DNA of 7,846 bases from Clostridia bacterium (lineage in GTDB: Bacteria; Bacillota; Clostridia; Christensenellales; Aristaeellaceae). Positions within the stretch are counted from its first letter, which is position 1, and every line of letters begins with the position of its first letter. The stretch spans positions 1-7,846 of the forward strand of contig JAFSZW010000590.1 of NCBI GenBank assembly GCA_017458865.1. Direction: 5' to 3'. Below the pieces are notes generated by a model. That model was not told the origin of the DNA. It worked only from the letters and a program-made list of their open reading frames with translations, and did no database searches. A program made the position numbers and the translations under genes. This document shows positions 5,816-7,846 of this stretch, one piece after another.

Positions 5816-5821
5816 CCTCCT
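5816..5821 (-). promoter_or_regulatory. Ribosome binding site of ppaC
   Basis: AAAGGAGG lies just upstream of two adjacent ATG codons. Spacing of 6 from AGGAGG favours the second (5807-5809). The stop codon of the upstream 80-codon frame (TGA 5823-5825) overlaps this site. Confidence 0.8.
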
Positions 5822-5822
5822 T

Positions 5823-6065
5823 TCATCTCTGCCAGGCAGTGCCAATCCTGCCACCCGTATCACAAGAGCCGCCGACCCAGGCTGTGCCATAAAATGGCCC
5901 GTCCGCAGGATGGGCATCTGCCATGAGAATGCCCCCATTCATCCGGTTTTGATTTCTGCAATCCAGACAGGCCATATGCCCAGTTCCGGCAGACCAGTCT
6001 GAGCAAGCATCCAATGCGGCTGGGGACTCATATACCAGGTTAAGCAGCATCCGGTCTCGGTGCAT
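5823..6065 (-). CDS. Possible 80-residue small protein upstream of ppaC
   Basis: The family is not recognised. The frame starts at ATG 6065, about 44 bases after the predicted transcription start, and stops inside the ppaC ribosome site, which would allow coupled translation. It has a CxxC (HMACLDCRNQNRMNGG, around residues 31-46) and a Gly/Trp-rich tail (YGTAWVGGSCDTGGRIG). No proper ribosome site is seen: AGGGA lies directly against the ATG. Third-position base use does not stand out as coding. The alternative is a long untranslated leader with stems GGGCAT/ATGCCC (5912-5917, 5929-5934) and GCCAT/ATGGC (5886-5890, 5894-5898). Confidence 0.3.
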   Translation of the reverse strand: MHRDRMLLNLVYESPAALDACSDWSAGTGHMACLDCRNQNRMNGGILMADAHPADGPFYGTAWVGGSCDTGGRIGTAWQR

Positions 6066-6115
6066 TCCCTGCCGTGCGTTATTTGAGCAGCGTCATAAGG
6101 TCTTATTGCAGATCC

Positions 6116-6124
6116 ATTATACCA
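6116..6124 (-). promoter_or_regulatory. Extended -10 promoter for the ppaC operon
   Basis: On the minus strand TGG-TATAAT is a full extended -10 (TGnTATAAT). The -35 position at 17-bp spacing (6139-6144) reads AAAACA, which is poor, as often seen when the extended -10 carries the contact. The predicted start is near 6109, leaving a leader of about 300 bases before ppaC. Confidence 0.65.
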
Positions 6125-6239
6125 CATTTGCAGCCGGATGTTTTTTCTCTGTTCCAATCTGTCAAGAGGATGAAATCTGCCTGACTACGATCTGGGCCGG
6201 AATGGCAGAGCTGTCCATATGGAAATCCCCGCCCGTTCC

Positions 6240-6248
6240 TGCTATAAT
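6240..6248 (+). promoter_or_regulatory. Extended -10 promoter reading right, divergent from ppaC
   Basis: TGC-TATAAT is a full extended -10. No good -35 is seen at 16-18 bases. The predicted start is near 6255. It would transcribe the broken gene at 6400-6744, and it is divergent to the ppaC promoter about 120 bases away. Confidence 0.5.
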
Positions 6249-6399
6249 GTCCTTGTGGCTCAGGCCCGACTATCCTTTTTGAAAGAGGCATTCTGCCCTT
6301 TGGCAGGAAAAAAGTCATCCTTTTCAGAGGGCTCCGCGCCCAAAGTCTCGTTAGAGTCCAAGAATAATTGGGCTTATTTGAAGAGATGCAAAGGAGCAA

Positions 6400-6744
6400 A
6401 TGTTCGTCGCCTTGAAGGTCGGTTTTCGCTATTCGGATGCACGTTTACAGCTGACCAGGGGCAGGTTAAAACTTCTATGGGGCGGCACACAGAAGACCAG
6501 CGGCCACTTTCGTGTGAACGTTCGCAATTATAAGTACTGAGGTTTTTGGAAGTATGTTATGACGGTCAGGTCAGAGAGTTGACAGATGTGGGAACGGATA
6601 CCCGGCTTTATGGAAAATTGCAGATGGTGAAATGATTGTGAACCTGGGTGATCATTCACAGTGTTGGACGACTTTGCTCGTCTCGTTTATGGACATTATG
6701 GTCCATACTTTATTATACTGAATTACTCTCTTGTAAATTCCTGA
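6400..6744 (+). pseudogene. Decayed gene with three single-base deletions
   Basis: No family is recognised. Four plus-strand segments in successive frames read as one protein tail of about 115 residues. Segment 1: ATG 6400 to TGA 6540, 46 codons, with FRYSDARLQLTRGRLKLLWG and KTSGHFRVNVRNYKY, and AAAGGAG 3 bases upstream. Segment 2 (6540-6617): FLEVCYDGQVRELTDVGTDT and RLYGK. Segment 3 (6617-6659): IADGEMIVNLGDHS. Segment 4 (6661-6744): VLDDFARLVYGHYGPYFII, then NYSLVNS and stop TGA 6742-6744. Every frame change equals one lost base; the second lies in an A4 run at 6614-6617. Frames left of 6400 (6219-6379) may be its earlier part but are less clear. The stop lies inside the promoter palindrome of the next gene. 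Free choice of frame can create false continuity, so this is a hypothesis. Confidence 0.42.
6688..6707. repeat. 7-bp inverted repeat TATGGAC-N6-GTCCATA
   Basis: Exact arms at 6688-6694 and 6701-6707 sit about 25 bases upstream of the -35 of the nuclease-like gene. It also lies within the readable last segment of the decayed gene, so it may be an operator or a coding coincidence. Confidence 0.4.
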
Positions 6745-6759
6745 TTTTTATTGTATACT
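6731..6759 (+). promoter_or_regulatory. Promoter of the PD-(D/E)XK-like gene
   Basis: The -35 is TTGTAA (6731-6736) and the -10 is TATACT (6754-6759), with 17 bases between. The predicted start is around 6766, giving a leader of only about 24 bases before TTG 6790. The -10 lies in the loop of the palindrome 6738-6775. Confidence 0.75.
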
Positions 6760-6775
6760 AAGTAAAAATCAGGAA
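6738..6775. promoter_or_regulatory. Perfect 13-bp inverted repeat spanning the promoter (operator-like)
   Basis: TTCCTGATTTTTA (6738-6750) and TAAAAATCAGGAA (6763-6775) are exact mirror arms around 12 bases that contain the -10. The left arm is upstream of the transcription start, so the RNA cannot form this stem from its own promoter. That points to a dimeric DNA-binding protein blocking the promoter. The right arm also overlaps the ribosome site. Confidence 0.65.
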
Positions 6776-6780
6776 AGGAG
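6774..6780 (+). promoter_or_regulatory. Ribosome binding site deciding a TTG start
   Basis: AAAGGAG lies 9 bases before TTG 6790. The first in-frame ATG is codon 31, which would remove the coiled-coil N-terminus. Confidence 0.7.
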
Positions 6781-6789
6781 CGCTTACCC

Positions 6790-7683
6790 TTGACAGAGAT
6801 TGAACGATTGAAAAAGGAGAATGCCAAACTGAAGGCTCAGATCGAAGGAGCGAAACAACCGCCGAACGACTGGCATTCAATGATGTATCTGGTTTTTCTC
6901 GTCCTCTTTCGTAGATTTGGAACGTCAGCCTTTGTACAGCATGAGATGACACTCGGTGCGATGCCGCCCCGGATGGATTTTCTGATCAAAGTGGATGACA
7001 TCCAGATGGATATGGGGATCTTTAAACTCTTCAGGCGGTTCAATATCATTGAATTCAAGGGGCCTGATGACAGCTTGGGCATGGCTGAAATGTGCCAGCC
7101 GATTATCTATTTTGGTGCGGCTGCGAGGGAGATCATCCATGGAAAAGAAGGGTCTTTTGATGATTTTACGGTTACCCTTATCAGAGAGGCGAAGCCGGAG
7201 AAACTTCTTTCGGAACTCACCCATACAAAGAAAGAAGCTGGAATCTACCAAATAGATAAGTGGGTGCTCAACGTTCCTCTTCAGATTATAGTGACCAGGG
7301 AGCTTAAAGGAACGGAGTATGCTGCCATCAGGGCAATTTCAAAGAATCCCAAACAGGAAGATATTAAAAGCCTGGTGGATGCAAGCGAAAAGGAAACCGA
7401 TCCTGAGGTGAAAGGATATTACAGAGATTTACTGGATTTGCTTACCAAGGCGGTCCCAGAGGCAATTGACGAAGTGAGAAGGAGGGATTCTGAGATGACA
7501 GGTGCTTGGATGAAGGTTTTTGCGCCGGAGATAAAGGAAAAAGAGATTAAGGCTTCAACCAAAGCGTTAATCGAAGATGCAGGCTGGACTGAGGCAGATG
7601 CAATGGCGCGAGCTGCAAAAAGATATGATGTCTCTGTCGAATATGTGAAAGGGATTTTGCATCCTGAGGCGGCAGCACAATGA
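6790..7683 (+). CDS. PD-(D/E)XK nuclease-like protein with N-terminal coiled coil
   Basis: A 297-residue protein resembling the Rpn/transposase-like PD-(D/E)XK proteins that are common and often multi-copy in Clostridia. Residues 3-22 (EIERLKKENAKLKAQIEG) form a short coiled coil. The nuclease-like core follows: D63 in PPRMDFLIKVDD and E88-x-K90 in NIIEFKGPDD fit the D...ExK metal site, with a helix MAEMCQPIIYFGAA after it. Residues 185-245 are helical and charged, and the C-terminus (TEADAMARAAKRYDVSVEYVKGIL) looks like a small helical DNA- or protein-binding tail. DNA cleavage is inferred from the motif, not shown. There is no transposon end nearby. The start is TTG 6790. Base composition is visibly richer in A/T than the minus-strand genes, suggesting transfer. 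It has its own promoter with a palindrome over it. No terminator follows; instead part of the gene is repeated downstream. Confidence 0.8.
   Translation: MTEIERLKKENAKLKAQIEGAKQPPNDWHSMMYLVFLVLFRRFGTSAFVQHEMTLGAMPPRMDFLIKVDDIQMDMGIFKLFRRFNIIEFKGPDDSLGMAEMCQPIIYFGAAAREIIHGKEGSFDDFTVTLIREAKPEKLLSELTHTKKEAGIYQIDKWVLNVPLQIIVTRELKGTEYAAIRAISKNPKQEDIKSLVDASEKETDPEVKGYYRDLLDLLTKAVPEAIDEVRRRDSEMTGAWMKVFAPEIKEKEIKASTKALIEDAGWTEADAMARAAKRYDVSVEYVKGILHPEAAAQ
7422..7528 (+). repeat. Direct repeat, copy 1 (inside the nuclease-like gene)
   Basis: These 107 bases encode residues about 211-246 (from RDLLDLLTKAVPEAI to MKVFAP). They recur at 7741-7846 with a few substitutions and one missing base; the last 79 bases are identical. 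Confidence 0.92.
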
Positions 7684-7846
7684 TATGACCGGAGCGTATT
7701 TTCCAGCCTTTTTCTGCCTGAGTTACGTGAAATGATACTTCAGAGATTTACTGGATTTACTTACAAAGCGGTCCCAGAGGCAATTGACGAAGTGAGAAGG
7801 AGGGATTCTGAGATGACAGGTGCTTGGATGAAGGTTTTTGCGCCGG
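7684..7846 (+). pseudogene. Open frame after the nuclease-like stop, carrying the repeated segment
   Basis: After TGA 7681-7683 the same reading frame stays open to the window end. It first reads new sequence (SVFSSLFLPELREM), then from 7769 the same residues as the gene (KAVPEAIDEVRRRDSEMTG and on to KVFAP). An ATG at 7732 could start it, but no ribosome site is seen. It is best taken as a 5'-truncated second copy of a paralogous gene, or as the edge of an assembly repeat. Confidence 0.5.
7741..7846 (+). repeat. Direct repeat, copy 2 (runs off the window end)
   Basis: Copy 2 differs from copy 1 around 7759-7772 (ACTTACAAAGCGG against GCTTACCAAGGCGG), with one base lost, and is then identical to the last base of the window. 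After the lost base the offset is 318, an exact multiple of three. Weaker similarity continues a little upstream (CCTGAG at 7717, GTGAAATGATACTTC against GTGAAAGGATATTAC). Confidence 0.92.

Noticed and set aside
6116..6165. TTGACA at 6160-6165 (minus) as the -35 of the ppaC promoter
   Set aside because: The spacer to TATAAT is 38 bases, far too long; the extended -10 explains the promoter without it.
6103..6399. 98-codon minus-strand frame upstream of the ppaC promoter
   Set aside because: It would run through the ppaC promoter, has no ribosome site and no coherent composition.
6579..6584. TTGACA on the plus strand
   Set aside because: No -10 at 16-18 bases; it lies in the readable part of the decayed gene.
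6790..7846. Complete transposon around the nuclease-like gene
   Set aside because: No terminal inverted repeats paired across the gene, no target duplication; the 13-bp palindrome is local to the promoter and the direct repeat is internal coding sequence.

Overview
The window looks like a chromosomal piece, quite possibly a whole contig, from a Gram-positive Bacillota, most likely a gut or rumen Clostridia/Lachnospiraceae-type organism. The reasons are strong AGGAGG ribosome sites, three genes that start with TTG, consensus sigma-A promoters, a manganese-type (family II) inorganic pyrophosphatase, a secreted SH3 protein, and GNAT and cytidine deaminase halves of a type I associate with clostridia. 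The taxon is an inference; there is no rRNA or other marker here.

Most of the window (about 143-6110) is read on the minus strand. From right to left it holds: an extended -10 promoter (6116-6124), a roughly 300-nt leader with an 80-codon open frame, the pyrophosphatase ppaC (4760-5809), a CE1-like cytoplasmic esterase (3718-4482), a GNAT acetyltransferase fused in frame to a cytidine-deaminase domain (2667-3581), and a 157-residue protein with a C-terminal zinc ribbon (1974-2447). The gaps between the first three genes hold short open frames (51 and 42 codons) that overlap the preceding stop codon (TAATG, GTGA). I see no convincing terminator within this group, so it may be one operon.

A perfect consensus promoter (TTGACA-17-TATAAT, 1772-1800) then drives a roughly 390-nt leader and a secreted three-repeat SH3 protein (524-1375). 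Downstream of it, 143-458 reads as a small gene broken by two single-base deletions. It stops directly against a perfect 13-bp hairpin (109-142).

The right end (about 6240-7846) is read on the plus strand and is visibly richer in A/T. It has an extended -10 promoter (6240-6248), a region (6400-6744) that reads as one protein only if three single-base deletions are repaired, and an intact TTG-started PD-(D/E)XK-type nuclease-like protein (6790-7683). The promoter of that gene sits inside a perfect 13-bp inverted repeat. The last 106 bases repeat an internal piece of the same gene in the same reading frame, so the window ends in a partial duplication or at an unresolved assembly repeat.

The minus-strand genes look like ordinary housekeeping and accessory metabolism: phosphate/pyrophosphate turnover, ester hydrolysis, acetylation and deamination. 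The right end looks like accessory DNA. No mobile element with clear ends, CRISPR array, tRNA or rRNA was seen.
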